From: Duganella sacchari
GTDB taxonomy: Bacteria; Pseudomonadota; Gammaproteobacteria; Burkholderiales; Burkholderiaceae_D
Direction: 5' to 3'
DNA length: 64,000 nucleotides
Assembly: GCF_900143065.1 (NCBI RefSeq)
Contig: NZ_FRCX01000011.1
Location: forward strand, 149,377-213,376
Shown: piece after piece, positions 27,335 through 36,895 of the stretch
Layout: every line of letters begins with the position of its first letter
Numbering within the stretch: position 1 is the stretch's first letter
Notes under the pieces: generated by a model
What the model was told of the DNA's origin: nothing
Seen by the model: the letters and a program-made list of their open reading frames with translations, nothing else
Database searches by the model: none
Program-made: the position numbers and the translations under genes

Positions 27335-29161
27335 GTGACATCAAAAATTATCAGCACGCTGTTGGCCGCCACCGCCATGACAGCCGCCGGCGCTACCGCG
27401 CTGGCTGCGCCCGCAAGCAAACCGACTGTCGCAGAAGCCGAACGCTTCCTCGCCGACACCGAAACCAGACTCAATAAGCTGAACAACGAACAGGCCCGCG
27501 CTGCATGGGTCGGCTCGAACTTTATCACCGACGATACCGAAGGCATCGCCTCCTTCTTCGCCGAACGCTTCCTGACCGCCTCCGGTGAAGCCGCCATTGG
27601 CGCGCGCCGTTTCAATGGCCTGAAGCTGTCGCCGGAATCCGCGCGCAAGATGATGCTGCTCCAGCAGACGCTGGTCTTCGCCGACCCGAAAGAACGCGAA
27701 CAATACGCCGCGCTGCAGGCGGCCCTGAACGGCGCCTACGGCAAAGCCAAGTACTGCCCTAAAAAACCGGACGGCACCACCGGCGACTGCATGCCGCTGG
27801 GCGAAATGGAAAAGGTCCTGGCCAACAGCCGCGATGAAGCCAAGCTCAAAGAGATGTGGCTGGGCTGGCACGCACAAGCACCTGCCTACAAATCCAAGTA
27901 CGTTGATTACATCGCGCTGTCCAACAAGGGTGCCAAGCAGATGGGCTTCCCGGACACCGGCGCCATGTGGCGCTCGCAGTACGACATGCCGCCGGAAGCT
28001 TTCGCCGCCGAGATGGAACGCCTGTGGCAGCAGGTCAAGCCGCTGTACGACTCGCTGCACACCTACACCCGCTACAAGCTGCGCGCCACTTACGGCCCGG
28101 ACGTGGTGCCGCTGACCGGCCCTATCCCGTCCCACCTGTTCGGCAATATGTGGAGCCAGAGCTGGAACAATCTGTATCCGATCCTGAAGCCGGCCACCGG
28201 CGCCAGCAGCTATGACCTGACCAAGGTGCTGGAACAGCGCAAGACCGACGCCACGCAGATGACCAAATATGCGGAAGGCTTCTACACCTCGCTGGGCATG
28301 CAGAAGCTGCCGCAATCGTTCTGGGAACGCTCGCTGCTGACCAAGCCGCGCGACCGCGATGTGGTGTGCCATGCTTCCGCCTGGCCGCTCGACGAGAAGG
28401 ATGATGTACGCATCAAGATGTGCATTACGCCGACCGCCGAAGACTTCACCGTGATCCATCACGAACTGGGCCACATCTACTACTTCCTCGGCTACACCAA
28501 ACAGCCGTTCCTGTTCCGTAACGGCGCCAACGACGGCTTTCACGAAGCCATCGGCGACACCATCGCGCTGTCGATCACGCCAGGCTATCTGAAGAAAATC
28601 GGTCTGATGGATCAGGAACCGGACGTCACGGCCGACATCCCGCAACTGCTGGAGCGTGCGTTGAGCAAGGTGGCGATACTACCGTTCGCCTACTCGGTCG
28701 ATAAATGGCGTTGGGACGTCTATTCGGGCAAGACCAAGCCGGCCGATTTCGACAAGAGCTGGTGGCAGCTGCGCGAACAATACATGGGCATGAAGCGCCC
28801 GGCGCCTGGCGATGACGCGACCGGCTTTGATGCGGGCGCCAAGTACCATGTGGCGGCCGACGTGCCATACGCACGCTACTTCCTGGCCGACATGCTGCAG
28901 TTCCAGTTCCACCGCGCGCTGTGCCGCGAAGCCGGCTACACCGGTCCGCTGAACCGCTGCTCAGTGTATGGCAACGCCAAAGCCGGCGCCAAGCTGCAGC
29001 AAATGCTGGCCATGGGTGCAAGCAAGCCATGGCCAGAAGCGCTGAAGGCTATCTCGGGTGAAGAGAAGATCGACGGCAACGCGCTGCTCGAGTACTTTGC
29101 TCCGCTGAAGACCTGGCTGGACCAGCAGAACGCAGCTTTCGCTGCCGCCGAAACGAAGTAA
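27335..29161 (+). CDS. M2-family zinc peptidyl-dipeptidase, exported
   Basis: An about 608-residue relative of angiotensin-converting enzyme that removes C-terminal dipeptides. The signal peptide is TSKIISTLLAATAMTAAGATALAAP. The zinc site is HHELGH with His376, Glu377 and His380 and the third ligand Glu404 in GFHEAIGD, the exact M2 spacing. The C-terminal part has FQFHRALCREAG, also typical. GGGAG ends six bases before the GTG at 27335; an ATG at 27329 and a GTG at 27302 in the same frame are alternatives. It converges on the S9 peptidase, giving a peptide-degrading pair. Confidence 0.93.
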   Translation: MTSKIISTLLAATAMTAAGATALAAPASKPTVAEAERFLADTETRLNKLNNEQARAAWVGSNFITDDTEGIASFFAERFLTASGEAAIGARRFNGLKLSPESARKMMLLQQTLVFADPKEREQYAALQAALNGAYGKAKYCPKKPDGTTGDCMPLGEMEKVLANSRDEAKLKEMWLGWHAQAPAYKSKYVDYIALSNKGAKQMGFPDTGAMWRSQYDMPPEAFAAEMERLWQQVKPLYDSLHTYTRYKLRATYGPDVVPLTGPIPSHLFGNMWSQSWNNLYPILKPATGASSYDLTKVLEQRKTDATQMTKYAEGFYTSLGMQKLPQSFWERSLLTKPRDRDVVCHASAWPLDEKDDVRIKMCITPTAEDFTVIHHELGHIYYFLGYTKQPFLFRNGANDGFHEAIGDTIALSITPGYLKKIGLMDQEPDVTADIPQLLERALSKVAILPFAYSVDKWRWDVYSGKTKPADFDKSWWQLREQYMGMKRPAPGDDATGFDAGAKYHVAADVPYARYFLADMLQFQFHRALCREAGYTGPLNRCSVYGNAKAGAKLQQMLAMGASKPWPEALKAISGEEKIDGNALLEYFAPLKTWLDQQNAAFAAAETK

Positions 29162-29174
29162 GCCTTAGTTAAAC

Positions 29175-31715
29175 TTACTTCGCCGACGCATCGGTCGCCG
29201 CAGCGGCCGGTGCGTTTTTCACGTACTTGTCAAACCAGCGCAGCATCTCATACACCAGCTGTTCGTTCGACTCACGCGCTGCGTACCAGTGCGGCTCGTG
29301 CGGCAGCATCACCAGACGCGTCACACCACCGTTACCGCGGATCGCCTCATACAGCTTGGTCGATTGCAGCGGCGTGGTGCCCGGATTGGCGTCATCCCCG
29401 CCGTGCACGATCAGCAGCGGCGTCTTCAGCTTGTCGGCATAGAAGAAGGTCGATGCCTTGGTGTACACCTCCGGCGCTTCCCATACCGAGCGGCGCTCGT
29501 TCTGGAAACCGAATGGCGTCAGCGACTTGTTGTACGAGCCGCTGGTGGCCGCACCGGCACGGAACAGCGTCGAATGCGCCAGCAGATTGGCGGTCATCAG
29601 CGCGCCGTGGCTGTGACCCGTCACGCCAACGCGGTTCGGATCGGTCACGCCCAGACGCACCGCTTCATCCACCGCCGCTTGGGCGTTCGCCACCAGCTGT
29701 TCGGTGTAGGTGTCATACGCCTTGCGCGGATCGCCCACGATAGGGAATGCGGCGCTGTCGATAATCGCGTAGCCCGACAGCAGCAGCAGGCGATACTGGC
29801 GCAGACGCGTGAACGTCGCTTGTGAACCGGTGGTCTGGCCGGCCTTGGACGCATCCGCGTAGTCCAGCGGGTAGGCGTTCAGAATGGTCGGCAAACGCGT
29901 GCCTTCCTTGTAGCCCGGCGGCGTGTACAGCGTGAACGACAGCTCCAGGCCATCGGCGCGCTTGTATTTCACCAGGCGCTTCTTGATCTCGCGCACTTGC
30001 GGCATCGGATCAACCAGATGGGTCAGCGCCACGCTCGACGAAGCGTAGTTTGCCTCGCCCGCTTCGGCGTTGGTAGCAGCACCCAGCGTTCGCACGAAGG
30101 CGTTCGGGGTTTCCTCGGACGATTGGTACCAGGTCAGCAGACGGCCCGGATTGTTACCGGCAAAGCCGATGAACTGTTCATACGAGGTTTTACTGCTGCG
30201 GAACAGGCGTTCGGTCTGTTTGGTCTGCAGGTTGAACTTGTCGAGGAACGGGCGATCACCTTCCGGCGAAGAACCGACGCCAGACAGGAAGATGGTATCG
30301 CCATCCACGCGGATCACCGGGAAGCCATTCGCCAGCCGGCGTTGTACCGGCGAGCCGGGATTGGCGTATTTCTCATCGACCGACATATCCCAGACCAGCT
30401 TGCGCGAATTGCTGGCATCATCGATATTGACCTGCCAGGTGCGGCGCCATTTACGGTTGACGTCATAGTCGCTCAGCAGGGCCACGCCCGGCTGCTCGCT
30501 CCACGACAGGCCGGCATAGCGCTGCTCGGTGCGGGTGATCTCGACCGGCGCGGCATTGAACGGCGCCTTCAGCATCATCAGCTTGTCGCGTTCCTTGGCC
30601 TGCACTTTCGGATCGCCGCCATCCAGCGCCTCGGCCCACACCAGCGTTGCCGCTTCGGTCGGGCGCCAGGTGAAGCTGCGCGGACCAACTGGCACGCCGC
30701 GGTTCGGCACGCGGTCGGCCAGCGGCAGCGCGGCGATTTCGCGCACCACCGGTTTGCCGCCCTTGGCGTTCAGGTCCCACAGGTCGATCTGTTTCGGGAA
30801 GCGGTCGAAGGTCGTCACATACGAATATGGCGGACGGATTTCCGTCACCACCGCATGGCGGCCATCCGGCGCCACACTCAGTTCTTCGTACAGGCCGGGC
30901 TTGCCGACCGGCGTGATCTTGCCGCTGACCACATCCACCAGCGCCAGCTGCGAGGTGCCGTAGTAGTTGAACAGTTCTTCGTCGTGACGGTTGCGCAGCG
31001 TGTCACGGTTTTCATAGGTGCTGCTCTGGCCAGTCTCGCCCAGCGATTCCTGGATGCCCGGACCGTCCGAGCCTGGTGGTGCGACCGGCGGCGCTTTCTG
31101 CACTGGTACCAGCTTGACCAGCAGGGTTTTCTGGTCCGGCATCCATTGCATCTGGTCGCCAAACATCTGGTTCAGGCGTACGCCTGGCAGACGGCGGATC
31201 GCGCCGGTTTTGGCATCGCCGACCCACAGCTCCACCGCGTCGGTGGTGACGTTTTCAAACACAAAGCGCTGGCCATCGGCGCTCCACACCGGACGGCGCG
31301 GGCAGGCATCGGCGGGCAGCTTGATCGCGGTTTGCTTGCCGTCGGCAACCTGCACCAGGTCAATCGCGCTTACGCATGGCGGAATGCCGTAGCCGCCCGG
31401 CGTGTCGTGCTGGCTATGGTTACCCGGTTCGATACGCACGCCGGCCAGCCGCAGGAAAGGCGTGGCGACTTTGGCGATCGACGGATAGTCCTGCATGGTG
31501 ACCAGCATCAGCTTGTCGCGGGTCGGGCTGAGGGATGGCGATGGCGGCGGCGGCGCGCGCATCACATCGAGGATTTCCTTCGGCGGCTGATTATAGACGC
31601 TGGCGGCGGCTGCGGTGGCGGGGGTTGCGGCCGCTGGGGCGGCAAGCGCGGTGGACGTCATGCCAGCTGCGAGCGTAGCGCTCACGAGGCCGCACAACAG
31701 GTATTTTCCCTGCAT
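29175..31715 (-). CDS. S9-family prolyl-oligopeptidase-like serine peptidase, exported
   Basis: An 846-residue exported peptidase with a signal peptide ending near STALAAPAA. The N-terminal two thirds are a beta-propeller-like region; the C-terminal alpha/beta-hydrolase has the serine loop GHSHGALMTANLL, the acid LIVHGGDDANPG and the histidine MLPHEPHWY. It should cut peptides after small or Pro-type residues in the periplasm. The ATG at 31715 has GGAG at the right distance; the ATG two codons earlier (31721) sits directly on that site. It lies downstream of the TonB receptor but is separated from it by a strong terminator. Confidence 0.92.
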   Translation of the reverse strand: MQGKYLLCGLVSATLAAGMTSTALAAPAAATPATAAAASVYNQPPKEILDVMRAPPPPSPSLSPTRDKLMLVTMQDYPSIAKVATPFLRLAGVRIEPGNHSQHDTPGGYGIPPCVSAIDLVQVADGKQTAIKLPADACPRRPVWSADGQRFVFENVTTDAVELWVGDAKTGAIRRLPGVRLNQMFGDQMQWMPDQKTLLVKLVPVQKAPPVAPPGSDGPGIQESLGETGQSSTYENRDTLRNRHDEELFNYYGTSQLALVDVVSGKITPVGKPGLYEELSVAPDGRHAVVTEIRPPYSYVTTFDRFPKQIDLWDLNAKGGKPVVREIAALPLADRVPNRGVPVGPRSFTWRPTEAATLVWAEALDGGDPKVQAKERDKLMMLKAPFNAAPVEITRTEQRYAGLSWSEQPGVALLSDYDVNRKWRRTWQVNIDDASNSRKLVWDMSVDEKYANPGSPVQRRLANGFPVIRVDGDTIFLSGVGSSPEGDRPFLDKFNLQTKQTERLFRSSKTSYEQFIGFAGNNPGRLLTWYQSSEETPNAFVRTLGAATNAEAGEANYASSSVALTHLVDPMPQVREIKKRLVKYKRADGLELSFTLYTPPGYKEGTRLPTILNAYPLDYADASKAGQTTGSQATFTRLRQYRLLLLSGYAIIDSAAFPIVGDPRKAYDTYTEQLVANAQAAVDEAVRLGVTDPNRVGVTGHSHGALMTANLLAHSTLFRAGAATSGSYNKSLTPFGFQNERRSVWEAPEVYTKASTFFYADKLKTPLLIVHGGDDANPGTTPLQSTKLYEAIRGNGGVTRLVMLPHEPHWYAARESNEQLVYEMLRWFDKYVKNAPAAAATDASAK

Positions 31716-31732
31716 GGACATTCTCCAGTGTT

Positions 31733-31761
31733 AAAAAAAAACGGCGTCCCGAAGGACGCCG
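31733..31761 (-). terminator. intrinsic terminator of the TonB receptor gene
   Basis: On the minus strand CGGCGTCC-TTCG-GGACGCCG is followed by nine T. The 8-bp GC stem with a UUCG tetraloop and long U-run is a textbook rho-independent terminator 21 bases after the receptor stop. Confidence 0.93.
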
Positions 31762-31782
31762 CTCTATCTTAAGCGAAAATGC

Positions 31783-34530
31783 TTAGAACTTGTAGTTCAC
31801 GCCTGCCAGCACGGTACGGCCGTACTTCTGGTATTCCAGCTGCTGCGAACGGTCGCCGTTGTAGGTTTCGTAAGCAGCGTTGCGCAGGTTGTTCACTTGC
31901 AGCAGCAGGCCCACACCCTTCATAGCGCCCGTGTTGAAGGTGTAGCCGACCTGGAAGTCGATGATGTTTTCACCGACCACATAGCGCAGCGCACGGTCGT
32001 TGGAGAAGTTGCCGATCTCACCCACGAAGTCCGAGCGGCGACGCTGGCTGATACGGGTTTCGAAGCCGTTCTTCTCGTAGTAAGCAGTCAGGTTGGTGAC
32101 GTGCTTCGACAGGCCTGGCAGCGGAATGTGCTGGCCGATGCTGCCGCTTGGATCTTCAATCGTGATCTTGCTGTCGGTGTAGGTGGTGCTGGCGCTCAGA
32201 CCAAAACCATCCAGTGCCTTGCTCACCATGTTCAGTGGCAGGGAAGCCGACAGCTCGGCGCCTTTCAGGTTGCCGCCGTTGCCGTTGTAGGCAGCGGTGT
32301 AATTACCGATGGCGGTGTGCAGCGGGTAGCCTGGGCCGTCACCAATGGCGCCTGGTGGAATGTAGGCGCTGAAGTCATACGACTTGGTCTGCGTGAAGAT
32401 GTAGGTGTCCAGCTTCTTGAAGAACACTGCCGCAGCAAAGTAAGCCTTCTTGTCGAAGTATTTCTCGTACGAGAGGTCGAAGGCTTTGGCGCGCCATGGA
32501 TCCAGGCGTGCGTTACCGCCGCTGGCGCCTGGTTCACGCTTGGTGGTGTCGATGCCGAAGTCCAGCGCCGAACGCAGCTGGTCGACACGTGGACGGGCCA
32601 GTTGCTTGGCCAGCGCTACGCGCACGGTTTGCTGGTTGTCCAGGCCGAAGGCCAGGTTCATGCTAGGCAGTACGTCGGTGTATTTCTTGCCGTCGTTGAT
32701 AGGCTTGATGGCACCAGTGGTGTTGTCATACCAGCGCGAAGCCGACGACTGGTCGGTACGCTGCACCTGCACGCCAACGTTACCGCGCAGGCTGATGTCA
32801 TTGCCCAGTTCTGCTTCGATATTCGCTTTGGCAAATGCGGTGGTGACTTTTTCGCTGACTTCCCAGGTCTTGGCGATCAGGTAGCCTTGGGTGTCGGTCG
32901 GCGCGAAGGTCATGTACTTGTCAACCACGGCTGGCACATTCCAGGTTGGAATGGAACCGGCGCCGGCAAAGCCCAGGTCAGCCGACTGATAGAACAGGTC
33001 GGACGAAATGGTGGTTGGCGCACCCTTCAGATTGATATTGCCTTCAGGCTGATGCTTGTTCTTGGTACGGTCGCTGTAGTTGGCGCCGATGTCGAAGCTC
33101 GAGAACACTTTTTCCAGTGCGCCGAACGACTGGATGTTGGCAACCAGCTTGAAGCCTTTCAGCTCGTCTTCCACGCTTGGGGTTTTGCCGTAGCCGGAAC
33201 CGTAGATGGTGTTGGTGACGTACAGGTTGTTGCGGTTGTTGTAGTCCAGGCCCGGGGTCATCTGCGAGAAACCACCGTCGCCGTAACCGAGCTTGACCGA
33301 ATCCAGGAATGGCGCGCCGGCGGCGTTGCTCATCTGCAGATTGTTTTCCAGGCTCAGCTCGTCGCGCTTGGCTTTTGAGTAGTTCAGGTCAGCAAACAGC
33401 GACCAGCCATTGAGCTTGAATTCATTGCTCCAGCCGGCAGCGCGGATGTCATCCTGGCGTTTGTTGTACATGCCGCGTACCAGCGGATAGATATTGTTGG
33501 CGGTACCGCTGGCGATGGTGCCACCGTTGACCACGACCGGGTTGTAGACCGGGTCAGGCTTGTTGCCGCCATTCCAGCCGCTCAGGTTGATTTCGAGCTG
33601 GTTGGAGGTTTCTTCGTTCTTGAAGCGCGAAGCATAGACGTCAACGATGCTGGTCCACTGCTTGTTTGGACGGTATTGCAGCACGCCCATCAGGCCATCA
33701 CGCTCGTTGCGGCCGCTCTTGGCCACGGCCTTGATACCGTCGGAAGCGAAGGTGCCGTCTGGCAGACCGGCGCGGCCATCACGTTTCCATGGCTCGTACA
33801 GGCCGGTTTCGTTGTCCAGCACTGGCGTTTCCAGGTGGGCGAAACCCAGCGCGATACCGATGGTGCGGTTGGCGAACTGGTCGATATAGCTGGCGCTGAA
33901 GCGGTTGCCGGTGTCTTTGGCGTTACCAATCTTGCCCAGCGAGTTCTTTTCGCCGCGCGCATTCAGGGCCACGGTGCGGCCGCTGAAGTTCAGAGGGCGC
34001 ACGGTTTGCATGTCGATGGTGCCCGACAGGCCCTGACCGACCAGACCGGCGTCCGGGGTTTTGTAGACGGTGACGCCGCCCATCAGTTCCGATGGGTACT
34101 GGTCGAATTCCACGCTGCGGTTGTCGCCGGTGGAGACTTGCTCACGGCCGTTCAGCAGGGTGGTGGAGAAATCTGGCGACAGACCACGAATCGAGATCAC
34201 TTGCGCACGGCCGGCAACGCGCTGGGCGGCCAGACCTGGCAGGCGCGAGATCGATTCTGCGATCGATACGTCCGGCAGCTTGCCGATGTCTTCTGCCGAA
34301 ATCGCCTCAACGATGGAGGTCGCGTCTTTTTTCACCGAGATAGCGTCTTCGATACCGCGGCGGATACCGGCCACGGTCACGGACATGACTTTGGTGTCAT
34401 CCGCAGCAGGCGCGGTCGCGGTTTGCGCGTGCACCGGCGCGGCGATGGCTGCGGCCAGCAGGGCGCAACCAGCGGCGACCGGCTTTAATGGGAACGCAGT
34501 GTGGCTGCGCTTACTTGCGAAGATGTTCAT
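31783..34530 (-). CDS. TonB-dependent receptor, maltodextrin-type
   Basis: A 915-residue outer-membrane receptor that should bring oligosaccharides into the periplasm with energy from TonB-ExbBD. A signal peptide (to APVHAQ) is followed by a TonB-box-like start (KVMSVTVAG), the plug domain (DAISVKKDATSIVEAISAEDIGKLPD, VISIRGLSPDFSTTLLNGRE, VYKTPDAGLVGQGLSGTIDMQTV) and a 22-strand-type barrel ending in Phe (VLAGVNYKF). It belongs to the Caulobacter-type family that includes the maltodextrin receptor MalA; specificity for maltodextrin is inferred from the divergent SusA-like amylase and shared operators. AGGGG precedes the ATG. Confidence 0.93.
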   Translation of the reverse strand: MNIFASKRSHTAFPLKPVAAGCALLAAAIAAPVHAQTATAPAADDTKVMSVTVAGIRRGIEDAISVKKDATSIVEAISAEDIGKLPDVSIAESISRLPGLAAQRVAGRAQVISIRGLSPDFSTTLLNGREQVSTGDNRSVEFDQYPSELMGGVTVYKTPDAGLVGQGLSGTIDMQTVRPLNFSGRTVALNARGEKNSLGKIGNAKDTGNRFSASYIDQFANRTIGIALGFAHLETPVLDNETGLYEPWKRDGRAGLPDGTFASDGIKAVAKSGRNERDGLMGVLQYRPNKQWTSIVDVYASRFKNEETSNQLEINLSGWNGGNKPDPVYNPVVVNGGTIASGTANNIYPLVRGMYNKRQDDIRAAGWSNEFKLNGWSLFADLNYSKAKRDELSLENNLQMSNAAGAPFLDSVKLGYGDGGFSQMTPGLDYNNRNNLYVTNTIYGSGYGKTPSVEDELKGFKLVANIQSFGALEKVFSSFDIGANYSDRTKNKHQPEGNINLKGAPTTISSDLFYQSADLGFAGAGSIPTWNVPAVVDKYMTFAPTDTQGYLIAKTWEVSEKVTTAFAKANIEAELGNDISLRGNVGVQVQRTDQSSASRWYDNTTGAIKPINDGKKYTDVLPSMNLAFGLDNQQTVRVALAKQLARPRVDQLRSALDFGIDTTKREPGASGGNARLDPWRAKAFDLSYEKYFDKKAYFAAAVFFKKLDTYIFTQTKSYDFSAYIPPGAIGDGPGYPLHTAIGNYTAAYNGNGGNLKGAELSASLPLNMVSKALDGFGLSASTTYTDSKITIEDPSGSIGQHIPLPGLSKHVTNLTAYYEKNGFETRISQRRRSDFVGEIGNFSNDRALRYVVGENIIDFQVGYTFNTGAMKGVGLLLQVNNLRNAAYETYNGDRSQQLEYQKYGRTVLAGVNYKF

Positions 34531-34763
34531 TTAATGTCCCCTCTCATGACACAAATTTAAGTCCCGCAAACATGACAACTACACGGGATCCAAGGAATTA
34601 CAACGTTCTAAAGACGTTCTAGAAAGAATTTTGTACTAAAACTAGATTCGGTGTCAATCAAACTTCCGTACCACTACGGATTACAAGCCTCTAGCCACGC
34701 GGCTTCCCCTATGAGATACGATATCTCGTTGTATTTCGGCTACAAGACCAGCATCAGCAACTT

Positions 34764-34776
34764 GTAGTAGAACTAC
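34764..34776. promoter_or_regulatory. putative operator GTAGT-N3-ACTAC (copy 2)
   Basis: Spacer AGA. With the flanking T and A it is a 15-bp palindrome, 234 bp upstream of the TonB receptor start and 263 bp upstream of the SusA-like start. Confidence 0.55.
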
Positions 34777-35010
34777 ACCTTGAACGAAAAAAGACGGTGT
34801 TTTTGAAAGCAAACGCCAGCAGAAGCCTGCCTTCCAGACCGCGCCAGCGCACCACTTTTGATCTCAAAAGCCATTTTGGAGGAAAATGACGAAACCACTG
34901 TACTCCGACTAAATTACATCGTGTCGGCAGCGTTTGATGAACTGCGGTTTTGAGAGTATTCTCTCGTAAAATCAAAGCACTAAGCCCGGAAAGCATAAAA
35001 ACACGGGCGT

Positions 35011-35023
35011 GTAGTACGACTAC
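35011..35023. promoter_or_regulatory. putative operator GTAGT-N3-ACTAC (copy 3)
   Basis: Spacer ACG. It ends 15 bp before the SusA-like ATG and just ahead of the GGAG ribosome site, a place from which a bound protein would block transcription. Confidence 0.55.
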
Positions 35024-35038
35024 CTTTTCGGAGACTAC

Positions 35039-36895
35039 ATGAGGAAAACGCTGGCGGCGGCGCTGCTTGCCGCCCTACTGCCCGTAAGCGCCTGTGCGGC
35101 ATCATCCAACTATCGCATCGACCATATGGACCCGCCGCTATGGTGGACCGGCATGCACAATCCCAGGCTACAACTCATGGTGCATGGCCAGCAGATTGCC
35201 GATCTGGAGCCGGTGCTGAATTATCCCGGGGTGCGCATCGCCAGCGTGGCGCGCGTCACCAACCGCAACTACCTGTTCCTCGACCTGGATATCTCGCCAG
35301 AAGCGAAGCCGGGCAAGCTGGATCTGGTATTCCAGCACGGCGGCCAGGAAATCCACTACAGCTACGAGCTGCAAGCGCGGCGCCAGGGTTCCGCCAAGCG
35401 CCCGGGTTTCAACAGCAGCGACGCCATCTATCAGGTAATGCCGGACCGCTTTGCCAATGGCGACGCCGCCAACGACAATGTCGACGGCATGGCCGACCGA
35501 CTAAACCGCGCCGATGGCGCTGGCCGCCATGGCGGCGACATCCAGGGCATCATCGATCATCTGGACTACATCGCCGGCCTGGGTTTCACCCAGCTCTGGC
35601 CCACGCCGCTGCTGGAATCAAATATGCCGCGCGGCTCCTACCACGGCTACGCCACCACCGATCACTACCGCATCGACCCGCGCTACGGCAGCAACGCCAG
35701 CTACCGCCAGCTGGCCACGCAGGCACAAGGCAAAGGCATCGGCCTGATACAGGACGTGGTACTTAACCACATCGGCGGCAAACACTGGTGGATGCAGGAC
35801 ATGCCGATGCCGGACTGGCTGACCTACCAGGGCAAATACGTGCCGACCCGGCATAAGCGCGTGGCAGTGCAAGACCCGTATGCGTCGGAAGAAGACAAGC
35901 GCAATTTCACGCAGGGCTGGTTCTCGCCCGGCATGCCGGACCTGAACCAGGCCAATCCCTTTGTGGCGACCTATCTGATTCAGAACAGCATCTGGTGGAT
36001 AGAGTACGCCGGCTTGTCCGGCTTGCGCGTGGATACCTACGGCTACTCCAACACCCGCTTCCTGAGCGATTGGTCAGGCGCGGTCATGGCCGAATATCCG
36101 CAACTGAATCTGGTGGGCGAGGAATGGAGTCCGCTGATCCCCGTGGTGGCGCATTGGCAGCGTGGTCACAAGAACTTTGACGGCTATGTCTCGCAGATGC
36201 CCAGCATGATGGACTTCCCGTTGAACGACGCACTGCGCCGTGCACTGGTGGCGCCCGAGGATGGCGAGCAAGGCCTGAAGACGCTCTATGAAACCGTATC
36301 GCAGGACTATCTGTACGCGGAACCCGGCAACCTGGTTCTGTTTGAAGGCAACCACGACCTGTCACGCATCTACAGCGCACTGGATGCCGACCAGGGCCTG
36401 TTCCGCATGGCGGTGGCGTTTGTGGCCACCATGCCGCGCATCCCGCAGTTCTACTCGGGCACCGAGATCCAGATGGCCAGCACCACCAAAGGCCGCGACG
36501 ATGCATCGTATCGCCAGGACTTTCCGGGTGGCTGGGCTGGCGACAAGGTCAATGCCTTTACCGGCGCCGGCCTCACTGCCCGGCAGGCCGACGCCCAGGC
36601 CTACGTCCGCAAGCTGCTCAACTGGCGCAAGACCGCCTCCGTGATCCATCACGGGAAGCTGATGCACTACGGCCCCGAGCAAAACACTTACATCTACTTC
36701 CGCTATGACGACAGCAGGAAAGTCATGGTGGCGCTCAACAAGAACGCCACCGACACCGTCCTGTCAACCGCGCGCTTCCACGAAATGCTGGGCGGCGTGA
36801 AGGCCGGCACCGACGTCATCACCGGCCAGCGCGTCCCGCTGGATGGACAAATAAAACTGCCAGCGCGCTCTGCGCTGATACTGGAGATCCAATGA
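35039..36895 (+). CDS. SusA-like GH13 neopullulanase/cyclomaltodextrinase, exported
   Basis: A 618-residue alpha-glucan hydrolase. The signal peptide ends in VSAC, which fits a lipobox with Cys19, so it may be membrane-anchored in the periplasm. Residues 27-115 form the beta-sandwich found at the start of cyclomaltodextrinases and SusA (PPLWWTGMHNPRLQLMVHG). The barrel has region I QDVVLNH (238-244), nucleophile Asp332 in GLRVDTYGY, acid/base Glu361 in VGEEW and Asp440 in EGNHD. It would trim maltodextrins imported by the divergent TonB receptor. Its stop overlaps the ATG of the next gene by four bases. Confidence 0.92.
   Translation: MRKTLAAALLAALLPVSACAASSNYRIDHMDPPLWWTGMHNPRLQLMVHGQQIADLEPVLNYPGVRIASVARVTNRNYLFLDLDISPEAKPGKLDLVFQHGGQEIHYSYELQARRQGSAKRPGFNSSDAIYQVMPDRFANGDAANDNVDGMADRLNRADGAGRHGGDIQGIIDHLDYIAGLGFTQLWPTPLLESNMPRGSYHGYATTDHYRIDPRYGSNASYRQLATQAQGKGIGLIQDVVLNHIGGKHWWMQDMPMPDWLTYQGKYVPTRHKRVAVQDPYASEEDKRNFTQGWFSPGMPDLNQANPFVATYLIQNSIWWIEYAGLSGLRVDTYGYSNTRFLSDWSGAVMAEYPQLNLVGEEWSPLIPVVAHWQRGHKNFDGYVSQMPSMMDFPLNDALRRALVAPEDGEQGLKTLYETVSQDYLYAEPGNLVLFEGNHDLSRIYSALDADQGLFRMAVAFVATMPRIPQFYSGTEIQMASTTKGRDDASYRQDFPGGWAGDKVNAFTGAGLTARQADAQAYVRKLLNWRKTASVIHHGKLMHYGPEQNTYIYFRYDDSRKVMVALNKNATDTVLSTARFHEMLGGVKAGTDVITGQRVPLDGQIKLPARSALILEIQ

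Larger units (their letters stand above)
34531..35038. promoter_or_regulatory. 508-bp divergent control region, TonB receptor / SusA-like amylase
   Basis: No gene is supported in this AT-richer stretch. It holds two GTAGT-N3-ACTAC palindromes (listed separately), a CCGTA-N4-TACGG inverted repeat at 34666-34679 and a direct repeat of ACGTTCTA near 34603-34620. The length and number of symmetrical sites indicate control of both divergent genes. Confidence 0.6.
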
